From assembly GCF_001677885.1 (NCBI RefSeq), contig NZ_LOCQ01000062.1, positions 310,001 to 374,000 on the forward strand: a DNA stretch of 64,000 bases. Reading direction: 5' to 3'. Within the stretch, counting starts at the first letter, position 1. Every line of letters begins with the position of its first letter. This stretch comes from Janthinobacterium psychrotolerans (GTDB lineage: Bacteria; Pseudomonadota; Gammaproteobacteria; Burkholderiales; Burkholderiaceae_D). Below the pieces are notes generated by a model, which worked only from the letters and a program-made list of their open reading frames with translations, did not search any database and was not told the origin of the DNA. This document shows positions 19,827 through 27,251 of this stretch, piece after piece. The translations under genes were made by a program, and so were the position numbers.

Positions 19827-20741
19827 ATGCAGCGCATCAATTACGATCTCCACGATCTGCAGGCCTTTGTCGCCGTGGCCGAGCGCAACAGCTTTCGCCA
19901 GGCGGCCGCCGATCTTTTCATTTCGCAGCCGGCGCTGAGCCGCCGCATCGACAAACTGGAAGATGCGCTGGGAGTCAGGCTGTTCGAACGCACTACGCGG
20001 CGCGTGCAGCTGACCAATGTCGGGCAGGTGTTCCTGGTCAATGTGCGCGACGCGCTCAACGGCCTCGAGGACGCCGTGCTGGGGGTGGCCGACCTGGCCG
20101 CGCACCGCACCGGCACCGTGACGTTCGCCTGTGTGCCCTCGGCCGTCTGGCATTTCCTGCCCGACGTGCTCAAGCGCTTCAGCACGCAGTTTCCGAAAAT
20201 TCGCGTGCGCGTGCATGACGAAAGCGCGCAGGATGTGCTCAACCTGGTGCTGGCCGGCGAGGCCGACTTCGGCATCTGTTTTACGGGTGCTGAAAACCCG
20301 GAGATCCATTTCCAGCCCATCTATGTGGAAAGCTATGTGCTGGCGATGCGCCACGACCATCCGCTGGCCAGGCGCAAGCAGTTGCGCTGGAAGGATACCG
20401 TCGATGAACGCTATATCGCGGTGGCCAAGTCGAGCGGCAACCGCAGCGTGCTCGACGCCGCGCTGTCGGGCGTGGAAAAGCACCCGTGGATCTCGTGCGA
20501 GATCAACCACGTGGCGGGCGTGCTGGCGCTGGTGGAGTCGGGCCTGGGCGTGGCGGCGGTGCCGGCGCTGTCGATCCTGCCGGAACGGCAAAGCATGGTG
20601 GTCGGCGTGCCGCTGGTCAACCCTGCCGTGAAACGCACGCTGGGCCTGATCAGCAAGCACCAGCACGCGATGCCGCCGGCCTCGCGCACCCTGTTCGAGA
20701 TGCTGAGCGCGAGCGTCGCGACAGCGAAGCCGATGCATTGA
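19827..20741 (+). CDS. LysR family transcriptional regulator
   Basis: A 304 aa regulator with the N-terminal winged helix-turn-helix (DLQAFVAVAERNSFRQAAADLFISQPALSRRIDKLE, about residues 8-43) and the C-terminal LysR substrate-binding domain. It is transcribed away from the porin operon, the usual arrangement for LysR regulators that control the divergent genes. The shared region contains a 10 bp palindrome AATTGCAATT at 19799-19808, a possible part of the operator. The inducer is unknown but should be the transported compound if the linkage is functional. Confidence 0.92.
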   Translation: MQRINYDLHDLQAFVAVAERNSFRQAAADLFISQPALSRRIDKLEDALGVRLFERTTRRVQLTNVGQVFLVNVRDALNGLEDAVLGVADLAAHRTGTVTFACVPSAVWHFLPDVLKRFSTQFPKIRVRVHDESAQDVLNLVLAGEADFGICFTGAENPEIHFQPIYVESYVLAMRHDHPLARRKQLRWKDTVDERYIAVAKSSGNRSVLDAALSGVEKHPWISCEINHVAGVLALVESGLGVAAVPALSILPERQSMVVGVPLVNPAVKRTLGLISKHQHAMPPASRTLFEMLSASVATAKPMH

Positions 20742-20747
20742 TAATAA

Positions 20748-20776
20748 TATCAGAATATCAATTCATATTTCTGATA
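20748..20776. other. AT-rich stem-loop after the LysR gene
   Basis: TATCAGAA (20748-20755) pairs with TTCTGATA (20769-20776). No strong T-run follows. It opens the 169 nt AT-rich gap that leads to the coiled-coil protein gene. The same gap holds a second inverted repeat, ATTATC (20873-20878) with GATAAT (20884-20889), just upstream of that gene's start and possibly an operator. Confidence 0.4.
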
Positions 20777-20910
20777 GCCTGCCGCTGACTCGACATCGGA
20801 GATGCTAACTTGCGGGATTTGCAACAAGCATCAAGCATGATTGATGATTATTTCTGAAATGAAACCAAGTCGATTATCATGTAGATAATAATTTTAAAAA
20901 AGATATCGTC

Positions 20911-22119
20911 ATGCATCCTTTCCATTCGTGCTTTGTTACCCGGCAGTGGTGCAAACTGACCCTATGTGCCTTGCTTGCGGCCTTGGTCGTTCCCTCTGCC
21001 GCCGACGAGTTACTGATGATGAGCACACAACTCGATCAGTTGGACCGGGCGGAACTACTTGATTTGCTTGACAAGGCTGAGCTCTGTGTCACTGCACATG
21101 ACTTCTCTTGCGCAGAGCTTAATTTGGGGAAGGCCAGGATATTTGCCAAGTCAGGGAAAAATCAGACTGACTGGGCGCGTGTCAATGGTCGGCTGGTCAG
21201 CACCAGGACCGAGGTAGAGCTGGCGCGGCAAAAGGCGGAAGAGGAGGCGGCGAGTGCACGACGTCTCGTCGCAAGAGAGAGTGAGCGGCGTGAAGCCGAA
21301 AGGCTCGCGCAGATGGAGGCCGACAGTGCTGGAGCGCAGCCCAACTATGCTGCGGTTATCAGCGGCACCTTCGGTGCAACTATACATAATTTCAATAAAT
21401 TCAATGCTCAGATGAATGCGCAGCAACAGGCGGTATTTCGCCAGGCGAGTGAGGCTCGTGCACGTCAGGCTGAGGCACAGCGCAATCAACAGCGTGCAGC
21501 GGCAGAGCGGCAACACCGCCTGGACGGTGAACGGAACCGTTTGGCCGATGAGCGTATTTCCCGCGAGCGGCGCAAGGAAGATGCTGTTGCTGCCGAGAAG
21601 ACGCGTGGTGATCAGTTGCTTGCCAAAGCCAATGCCGACAGCGAGCGTGCCCAACGCGTTGTAAGCGAGCAGGAGGAACGCCGGAGAGCATTGCTTGCCG
21701 AACAGGTAGCGCAGCGCGAGCGAGAACAACGGGCGGAAGAAACCCGGCAACGCAATGAGCGTGCCAAAGCTGATCGTTTGGCTCTGCAGTTGGCCGAAAA
21801 AGCGGCGCATGAGAAAGAACTGGCGGACTTCCATGCTGCCATGGCCAAGGGGATCCGGCTGGTCGCCATCAATTGTTTTGGTGAGCATTCCGCCACAGGC
21901 ACTGCGCCGAATCTCAAGGAGCCCCGAGGTGGTGCCTGTATTGATGTCAACTATGAAGCCACTTGTCCGGACAACCGGCAACCGATACGCGGAGTGGCCA
22001 AGACCTTTGTCGGCATGGCTGCTGGTTGTTTTGGCGACACCTATAAATTTCCGACAAAACCCGGTTGTGATATCAAGGATGTTCGTGTCAGGGTAATGTC
22101 AGTGCAGGGCTGTTCATGA
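20911..22119 (+). CDS. exported coiled-coil protein with a cysteine-rich C-terminal domain, unknown function
   Basis: A 402 aa protein. Residues about 15-32 form a signal peptide or anchor (LTLCALLAALVVPSAADE). A short helical region with two Cys follows, then about 200 residues of strongly charged Arg/Glu/Ala/Gln coiled coil (about residues 95-310). The C-terminal 85 residues carry six Cys, three in paired contexts (ACIDVNYEATC and GCFGDTYKF...GC), which suggests disulfides in the periplasm. Base composition is visibly AT-richer than the flanks. I do not recognise the family. It is followed 84 nt later by the Sel1-repeat protein, probably in one unit. Confidence 0.65.
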   Translation: MHPFHSCFVTRQWCKLTLCALLAALVVPSAADELLMMSTQLDQLDRAELLDLLDKAELCVTAHDFSCAELNLGKARIFAKSGKNQTDWARVNGRLVSTRTEVELARQKAEEEAASARRLVARESERREAERLAQMEADSAGAQPNYAAVISGTFGATIHNFNKFNAQMNAQQQAVFRQASEARARQAEAQRNQQRAAAERQHRLDGERNRLADERISRERRKEDAVAAEKTRGDQLLAKANADSERAQRVVSEQEERRRALLAEQVAQREREQRAEETRQRNERAKADRLALQLAEKAAHEKELADFHAAMAKGIRLVAINCFGEHSATGTAPNLKEPRGGACIDVNYEATCPDNRQPIRGVAKTFVGMAAGCFGDTYKFPTKPGCDIKDVRVRVMSVQGCS

Positions 22120-22203
22120 CCTCTGTTTTCAACATGACTTCTCCACTTTGTCAGCCTGTCATGAGCGATGTGGAAGTCCACTTATGAAAAATTGGGGCTT
22201 GAT

Positions 22204-23580
22204 ATGAGATTGGCTGGTTTCGCTGCCGTAATGGGAGCCGGGGCATTTTTCTCCATGGGGTTTCTGCTTGCTGGTGATGTGCGCGCTGTCCCACAGAACC
22301 CGGTGCCCAATTCGTCGCTGCGCATCAGTTGCGAGGAAGACAGTGTAGGTGCCGAGGTTTATGTTAACGGAAAATTTCGTGGTGAGTGTCCGGTCGATCT
22401 GCGGGTGCTTGCTGGCCAACTGCTGGTGCGCGTATCCCAATCGGCAGATTCCGAACATGAGCGTGTGTTCGAGCAGACTGTGCGAATGGGCGAGGATAGT
22501 TCCAAGCGTATAGACGTGGTATTGTCCGAGCCGAGACTGACGGCTGCGGCCCAGCGAGCTGAACAGGCACGTATTAGTGCCGAGGAAGCAAGACAGGCAA
22601 AACTGATCGAGAAACGCCGCCGCATCATCGAAGATAATTTGGCTCGTATGCATCAGGCCGCAGCCGGTGGTGATGCCGCCGCGATGCTGGCTTTATCCGA
22701 ATTCCATGCGGCTAGCACAGGCGGTGCGCCAGATTTGGCGAAGGCGCATGAGTGGCTGGTCAAAGCTGCCAATTCTGGCGATCCTCGTGCAATGGGGCGC
22801 TTGGGTGAACGCTACGAAAATGGTCAGCAGGTTAGCGCTGATATGGCGCAGGCACTGGCGTGGTACCGCAAGGGAGCTGATGCCGGCGATCCAGTTGCCC
22901 AAGCTGGGTTAGGCGCGATGTATAACAATGGCACCGGCGTCGCCGTTGACAAGGAGCAGGCGCGTACTTGGTGGGAGCCGGCGAGTGCCGCAGGAAATGC
23001 CCGCGCGATGAATGGTATGGGTACTCTGTTTTACTTCGGGAATGGGGGCGTGACGAAAAATCATGTGATCGCCTTGGAATGGTACGAGAAAGCTGCCGCC
23101 CTGGGCAGTGCGCGCGCTATTGCCACCCTTGCTGACTTGTATGGCGAAATTGGTGAGCCCGGAACGTATCAACCAGAGCGCGCTTTTGCGCTGGCGCAGA
23201 AGGGTGCTGAACTAGGCACTCCACGCACGATGACCACGCTGGGCTTCTATTATTCGACAGGCGTCGGTACATCGCAAAACCAGGCGCTTGCCTTGAAGTG
23301 GACGCACAAGGCTGCTGAATTGGGTAACGGTGAAGCCATGAATAACATTGGCTACTATTACTACAGAGGACGGGGCGTGCCGAAAAATATCCAGACTGCT
23401 CTGTCCTGGTATCGTCGTGCTGCCGCAGCCGGCAGTTATTCAGGGGCAAAAAGTTTGGCCATTATGGTCTACGATGGCGAGGCCACCCCGGCCGACCGAA
23501 ACTTGGCCATACTCTCGCTACGCAAGATACAAGATTATGAACCAGCGAAAATCTGGCTCAAGCGACTTGGCGCAGACTAA
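22204..23580 (+). CDS. Sel1-repeat (SLR) protein with an N-terminal PEGA-like domain
   Basis: The product (about 458 aa from the ATG at 22204) has a hydrophobic N-terminus (RLAGFAAVMGAGAFFSMGFLLAG), then a small beta domain with EVYVNGKFRGECPVDLRVLAG that looks like a PEGA domain. A charged helix follows (residues about 115-165) and then a series of about eight Sel1-type repeats with A-x-x-W-x-x-K-A-A-x-x-G-x-x-x-A patterns. Such proteins serve as protein-interaction scaffolds in the periplasm or at the membrane. An in-frame ATG at 22168 is possible, but starting at 22204 puts the hydrophobic segment at the extreme N-terminus as in signal peptides. Confidence 0.75.
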   Translation: MRLAGFAAVMGAGAFFSMGFLLAGDVRAVPQNPVPNSSLRISCEEDSVGAEVYVNGKFRGECPVDLRVLAGQLLVRVSQSADSEHERVFEQTVRMGEDSSKRIDVVLSEPRLTAAAQRAEQARISAEEARQAKLIEKRRRIIEDNLARMHQAAAGGDAAAMLALSEFHAASTGGAPDLAKAHEWLVKAANSGDPRAMGRLGERYENGQQVSADMAQALAWYRKGADAGDPVAQAGLGAMYNNGTGVAVDKEQARTWWEPASAAGNARAMNGMGTLFYFGNGGVTKNHVIALEWYEKAAALGSARAIATLADLYGEIGEPGTYQPERAFALAQKGAELGTPRTMTTLGFYYSTGVGTSQNQALALKWTHKAAELGNGEAMNNIGYYYYRGRGVPKNIQTALSWYRRAAAAGSYSGAKSLAIMVYDGEATPADRNLAILSLRKIQDYEPAKIWLKRLGAD

Positions 23581-23802
23581 CTACGCCTAACAAAACCGTA
23601 GCGGGCGGAAGGTAGTTGTGGTTGAGAAGCGCAACTGTACGGAGGTACAGTGAGCATCGCAGACCGCAAATGCCGACGCGCAGTAGGTTTTGATAGGCGC
23701 TCTAAAGCTCGGTAACGCTGGAGCGTGACATTGAGGCAATGAAATGGCTTTCGCCATTTCCCATGGATATGGGTAACTCATTTCTGCATGAGCGGGTTAG
23801 GC
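23581..23802 (+). ncRNA. structured non-coding element, candidate orphan HEARO / IscB-type omega RNA
   Basis: This 222 nt stretch has no supported reading frame and is dense with hairpins. GCCTAAC (23585-23591) can pair with GTTAGGC (23796-23802) to close the element. Inside are CTGTAC/GTACAG (23635-23650, GGAG loop), CGCTC/GAGCG (23698-23725), GAAATGGC/GCCATTTC (23741-23760), CCCAT/ATGGG (23760-23773, GGAT loop) and CTCAT/ATGAG (23777-23792). Length, long-range closing stem and multi-hairpin layout resemble the HEARO RNA (omega RNA) that normally precedes iscB. No iscB follows. The class assignment is by resemblance from memory and is uncertain; the structure itself is directly visible. The remainder of the gap, 23803-23964, shows nothing beyond the ribosome binding site of the next gene. 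Confidence 0.45.
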
Positions 23803-23964
23803 CCCAGGGTAGGCGCCTGCGCGCCGCCGTCGCTGCGCTTCGTTGACGCGCGTTACCTTGATCAAGTGGTCTTGGGTACGAACCGGGAAGCGGCCGTGTA
23901 CGCCGCCAAGGGACTCGAAAAGAAATACACCTTCAAACTCGATATATCCCCCAAGGAGACCCGC

Positions 23965-24765
23965 ATGCCCCGCTTCGCCGCCAATCTGACCATGATGTTC
24001 AATGAAGTGCCGTTTCCACAGCGCTTCGCCGCCGCCGCCAGGGCCGGCTTCCAGGGTGTCGAATTCCTGTTCCCGTATGAATATCCGGCGCGGGACGTGG
24101 CGCTCTGGCTGCGCGAGCACGGCCTGCAGAACGTGCTGTTCAACCTGCCGCCCGGCGCCTGGGCTGCGGGGGAGCGCGGCCTCGCTTCACTGCCGGGGCG
24201 CGAAGCCGAGTTTCGCACGGGCGTCGCGCAGGCCATCGAGTATGCGCTGGCGCTGGGCACCCCGCGCCTGCACATGATGGCGGGACTGGTGCCCGCTGGC
24301 GCCGACCTGGCGCTGCACCGCGCCACCTACCTGGCCAATCTGCAATACGCCGCCAGCGCCGCCGGCGCGCATGGCATCGAGATCATGATCGAACCGATCA
24401 ATGGCCGCGACATGCCCGGCTACTTTCTCGTCGCGCAAGAGCAGGCGCATGCCTTGCGCGTGGAATCGGGCGCGCCCAACGTCAAGGTGCAGATGGATTT
24501 CTACCATGCGCAGATCGTCGAGGGCGATATCGCCATGACGTTCAGGAAGCACTTCGATGGCATCGGCCACGTGCAGATCGCCAGCGTCCCGGCGCGCAAT
24601 GAACCGGACGACGGCGAAGTCAGTTACCCGTATCTGTACCGGCTGCTCGACGAGCTGGGCTACCAGGGCTGGATCGGCTGCGAATACCGTCCGCGTGGGC
24701 GTACCGAGGATGGGTTGGGGTGGCTTGCCGCCTTCAACAGCAAAGCGGCTACATCGGGGACCTGA
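23965..24765 (+). CDS. hydroxypyruvate isomerase-type sugar-acid isomerase (Hyi/OtnI family)
   Basis: A 266 aa TIM-barrel protein of the xylose isomerase-like / AP endonuclease 2 fold. The N-terminus [38 protein letters not shown] and the later [30 protein letters not shown] and [18 protein letters not shown] motifs match hydroxypyruvate isomerase and 2-oxo-tetronate isomerase. The ATG at 23965 has an AAGGAG site at 23953-23958; the open frame further upstream runs into the structured element and is not used. The 3' end overlaps the convergent AraC gene by 17 nt. Exact substrate (hydroxypyruvate or 2-oxotetronate) is not decided; no glyoxylate or tetronate pathway neighbours are present. Confidence 0.88.
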   Translation: MPRFAANLTMMFNEVPFPQRFAAAARAGFQGVEFLFPYEYPARDVALWLREHGLQNVLFNLPPGAWAAGERGLASLPGREAEFRTGVAQAIEYALALGTPRLHMMAGLVPAGADLALHRATYLANLQYAASAAGAHGIEIMIEPINGRDMPGYFLVAQEQAHALRVESGAPNVKVQMDFYHAQIVEGDIAMTFRKHFDGIGHVQIASVPARNEPDDGEVSYPYLYRLLDELGYQGWIGCEYRPRGRTEDGLGWLAAFNSKAATSGT

Positions 24766-25612
24766 TGCTCTGTTCCTGGCTGCGCAACTGCGAGCGGCGA
24801 TAGTCGAGCGGCGTGCTGCCCACCAGCGCCACGAACTTGCGGCTGAAATGGGCCTGGTCGAAAAAGCCCAGCTCCTGGGCCAGGCTGGCCAGGTCCGGGC
24901 GATCTGGCTGGGCCAGCCGCCAGATCGCCTCCTGCAGCCGGTAGCGCTGGATCACCCATTTCGGCGTCACGCCGACATAGTCGGCGAACAGGCGCTGCAG
25001 GCGGCGTTCGCTGATCTCCATGGCGGCACACAGTTGCCCGACGCTGACCGGGCCGTACGGCGCCGCCGCAGCGGCGGCCAGCCTGCCGGCCAGCAGCGCC
25101 GCCGCATCGATTTGCGGCAGCACCGCCAGCAGCAGCGATTGCGCCTGCGCCACCATGGCGCCATCGTCCATCTGCCCCAATACCAGCGCCTCCGCCTCGC
25201 GGGCCGGCACGCCCAGCAGCGCATCGGCGGCGATCGTCGCATCGGTAAAGGACGACAGCGGCTGCTTGATGAACGGGCGCAGGCCGCCCGGCGCAAACCG
25301 CACGCCCAGTACCTTGCCCGCACCTGCCAACGGCCTGTCGAAGGCGCCGCGCACCACGCCATGGATGGCGGTACTGCCCGCATCGAAAACCAGGTGCGCA
25401 TTCGGATACGGCAGCACGCGCTGGGTTTCGGGCGCGCGGTCCCGCAGGTCCCACTCCACTACCCAGCAATATTCGACGAACGGCGCCAGCGCGGCATCGA
25501 CCGGATAGGTGGCCAGCCGCAGCCGGCGCGCCGTGGCGCGCGGATCGACGATGCCCTTCGGTGCGTGTTTGAGCTCTGTCAGCAAATTGGCGGTGCTGTC
25601 GGATTTATCCAA
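24749..25612 (-). CDS. AraC family transcriptional regulator
   Basis: The C-terminal third (about residues 180-285) carries the double helix-turn-helix of the AraC family: [36 protein letters not shown] and [33 protein letters not shown]. The N-terminal part with [14 protein letters not shown] and [14 protein letters not shown] resembles the DUF6597-type sensory region found in many such regulators. I favour the TTG at 25612 (287 aa) as start because a GAGAGA lies just upstream and the frame further upstream runs antisense through the next gene. It is divergent from the DUF3224 gene and may control it. Confidence 0.82.
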   Translation of the reverse strand: MDKSDSTANLLTELKHAPKGIVDPRATARRLRLATYPVDAALAPFVEYCWVVEWDLRDRAPETQRVLPYPNAHLVFDAGSTAIHGVVRGAFDRPLAGAGKVLGVRFAPGGLRPFIKQPLSSFTDATIAADALLGVPAREAEALVLGQMDDGAMVAQAQSLLLAVLPQIDAAALLAGRLAAAAAAPYGPVSVGQLCAAMEISERRLQRLFADYVGVTPKWVIQRYRLQEAIWRLAQPDRPDLASLAQELGFFDQAHFSRKFVALVGSTPLDYRRSQLRSQEQSIRSPM

Positions 25613-25669
25613 GATTGTTCTCTCGTGCGGCGCTACGCTGGCGTTGTCGTTCTGAAGAAAAGGAGAGTC

Positions 25670-26188
25670 ATGACATCGCACCGCGCCGTTCGCCATTTGG
25701 TCGGGCTGTTGTTGGCCGCAGCTTGTTACTGTCAATCGGCGGCGCCGGCCATCGCGGCGCCGTTCATGGAAAGGGATCATCGCATGAGTACACGTGTTTC
25801 GGGAAGTTTCAGCATCACCATGACGCCGGTGGGTACGCCGCAACGGTCGGGTCGCACGGCGCTGGGAAGGATGCTGCTGGAGAAAGTCTACACGGGCGAA
25901 CTGGCGGCCACCGCCAGCGGCGAGATGCAGAGCGCCGTCACCGATACCAAGGGCGCCGCCGCATATGTGGCGATCGAGGCCATCACGGGCGTGCTGCAGG
26001 GCAAACAGGGCAGTTTCGTGGTGCAGCATGCCGGCACCATGGCCGATGGCAAACAGCAGCTGTCCATCATGATCGTGCCGCATTCCGGCACCGGGCAACT
26101 GGAAGGCATCCGCGGCACGATGGCCATCCGTATCGAGGCCGGCCAGCATTTTTATGATCTCGATTATTCCTTGCCGGACGCCGAATAA
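25670..26188 (+). CDS. DUF3224 domain-containing exported protein
   Basis: A 172 aa protein with a signal-like N-terminus (LVGLLLAAACYCQSAAPAIAA, cleavage near residue 30). The mature domain contains RVSGSFSITMTPVG and a GxMxSAxTxxxGAAxYVAIE pattern, followed by GKQGSFVVQHAGTM, typical of DUF3224, a small beta-barrel family of unknown function related to allene oxide cyclase-like folds. Most DUF3224 proteins are cytosolic; here an export signal is added, and an internal ATG at 25784 would give a version without it. The ATG at 25670 follows AGGAGAG. Confidence 0.82.
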   Translation: MTSHRAVRHLVGLLLAAACYCQSAAPAIAAPFMERDHRMSTRVSGSFSITMTPVGTPQRSGRTALGRMLLEKVYTGELAATASGEMQSAVTDTKGAAAYVAIEAITGVLQGKQGSFVVQHAGTMADGKQQLSIMIVPHSGTGQLEGIRGTMAIRIEAGQHFYDLDYSLPDAE

Positions 26189-26291
26189 GCGCATGGCGAA
26201 CACGGCAATTGTTATGATATTGGTGGTGCTGACACCGGCCATGCAGGCAGTTCAAAAGAACGATTTATAAACATACCGACAAGGGGCGAGC

Positions 26292-27242
26292 ATGATGCGA
26301 TGGGTGCCGGGAATAGTGGTTCTGCTGTTGAGCTTGTCGGCCCATGCCGCCACCGGTGGCGAACAGGAGATCACCCTGGCGGTGCCGGGCGGCATGCTGC
26401 ACGGCACTTTGTCGCTGCCGGTGGTGGAGGGCAGGGTGCCGGTGGTGCTGCTGCACGCCGGTTCCGGCCCGACCGACCGCGATGGCAACAGCGCCATGCT
26501 GCCGGGACACAACGACTCCCTGCGCATGGTGGCCGATGCGCTGGCGCATGCGGGCATCGCCTCGCTGCGCTACGACAAGCGCGGCGTCGGTGCGAGCAGC
26601 CTGGCCGGCGTGCGCGAGGCCGATCTGCGCCTGGACCAGTATATCGATGACGCCAGCGCCTGGCTGCGCCAGCTGCGCGCCGATGCGCGCTTTGACAAGG
26701 TGGTGATGGCCGGCCACAGCGAAGGCGCGCTGATCGCGATGGTGGCGTGCCGGCAGGCGCAGGCCGACGCCTGTGTGTTGATGGCCGCTGCGGGCAGCGC
26801 GCTGGACGATATTCTGCGCGCGCAGCTCAAGCCGCGCCTGCCGGCCCACCTGTATGCGCAAAACGAGCGTATTTTGCTGGCGCTCAAGCGCGGCGAGCAG
26901 GTGGCCGACGTGCCGCCGGCCTTGCTGGCGCTGTATCGGCCGTCGGTGCAGCCGTATCTGATTTCTTCGCTGAAAGTCGACCCGCGCGCGGCGGTGGCCG
27001 CCTTGCGCATGCCGGTATTGATCGTGCAGGGGACGACCGATCTGCAGGTCTCGGTGGCGGACGCCAGGGCCTTGTCGGCCGTGGCGCCGGCTGCCCGGCT
27101 GGTGATCGTGCCGGGCATGAACCATGTGCTGAAAATGGCCGGCGGCGACCTGGCGCAGCAACTGCCGTCCTACAGCGATCCGGCGCTGCCGCTGGCGCCC
27201 GTGCTGGTCGAGGCCTTGACGGCGTTCGTGCGGACGCCATAG
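26292..27242 (+). CDS. exported alpha/beta hydrolase
   Basis: A 316 aa protein with a signal peptide (VPGIVVLLLSLSAHAATG) and an alpha/beta hydrolase fold. VPVVLLHAGSGPTDRDGN carries the oxyanion region, MAGHSEGALIAM is the nucleophile elbow (Ser in G-H-S-E-G), the acid is probably the Asp in VQGTTDLQVS and the His lies in PGMNHVLK. This pattern matches the S9/dienelactone hydrolase-like esterases common in Proteobacteria. The ATG at 26292 or the adjacent ATG at 26295 can serve as start. It converges on uvrB with a 9 nt gap. Confidence 0.85.
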   Translation: MMRWVPGIVVLLLSLSAHAATGGEQEITLAVPGGMLHGTLSLPVVEGRVPVVLLHAGSGPTDRDGNSAMLPGHNDSLRMVADALAHAGIASLRYDKRGVGASSLAGVREADLRLDQYIDDASAWLRQLRADARFDKVVMAGHSEGALIAMVACRQAQADACVLMAAAGSALDDILRAQLKPRLPAHLYAQNERILLALKRGEQVADVPPALLALYRPSVQPYLISSLKVDPRAAVAALRMPVLIVQGTTDLQVSVADARALSAVAPAARLVIVPGMNHVLKMAGGDLAQQLPSYSDPALPLAPVLVEALTAFVRTP

Positions 27243-27251
27243 ACGCCCGGC

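Noticed and set aside
23585-23802. Integron attC site (GCCTAAC and GTTAGGC fit the R'' and R' cores)
   Set aside because: The 218 nt span is much longer than usual attC sites, the inside forms several separate hairpins in place of one imperfect stem, and no integron integrase or cassette array is near.
23581-23802. Retron msr-msd RNA
   Set aside because: No reverse transcriptase gene is adjacent on either side.
23788-23964. N-terminal extension of the isomerase upstream of 23965
   Set aside because: The AAGGAG site fits the ATG at 23965; the extension does not resemble the family and starts inside the structured element.
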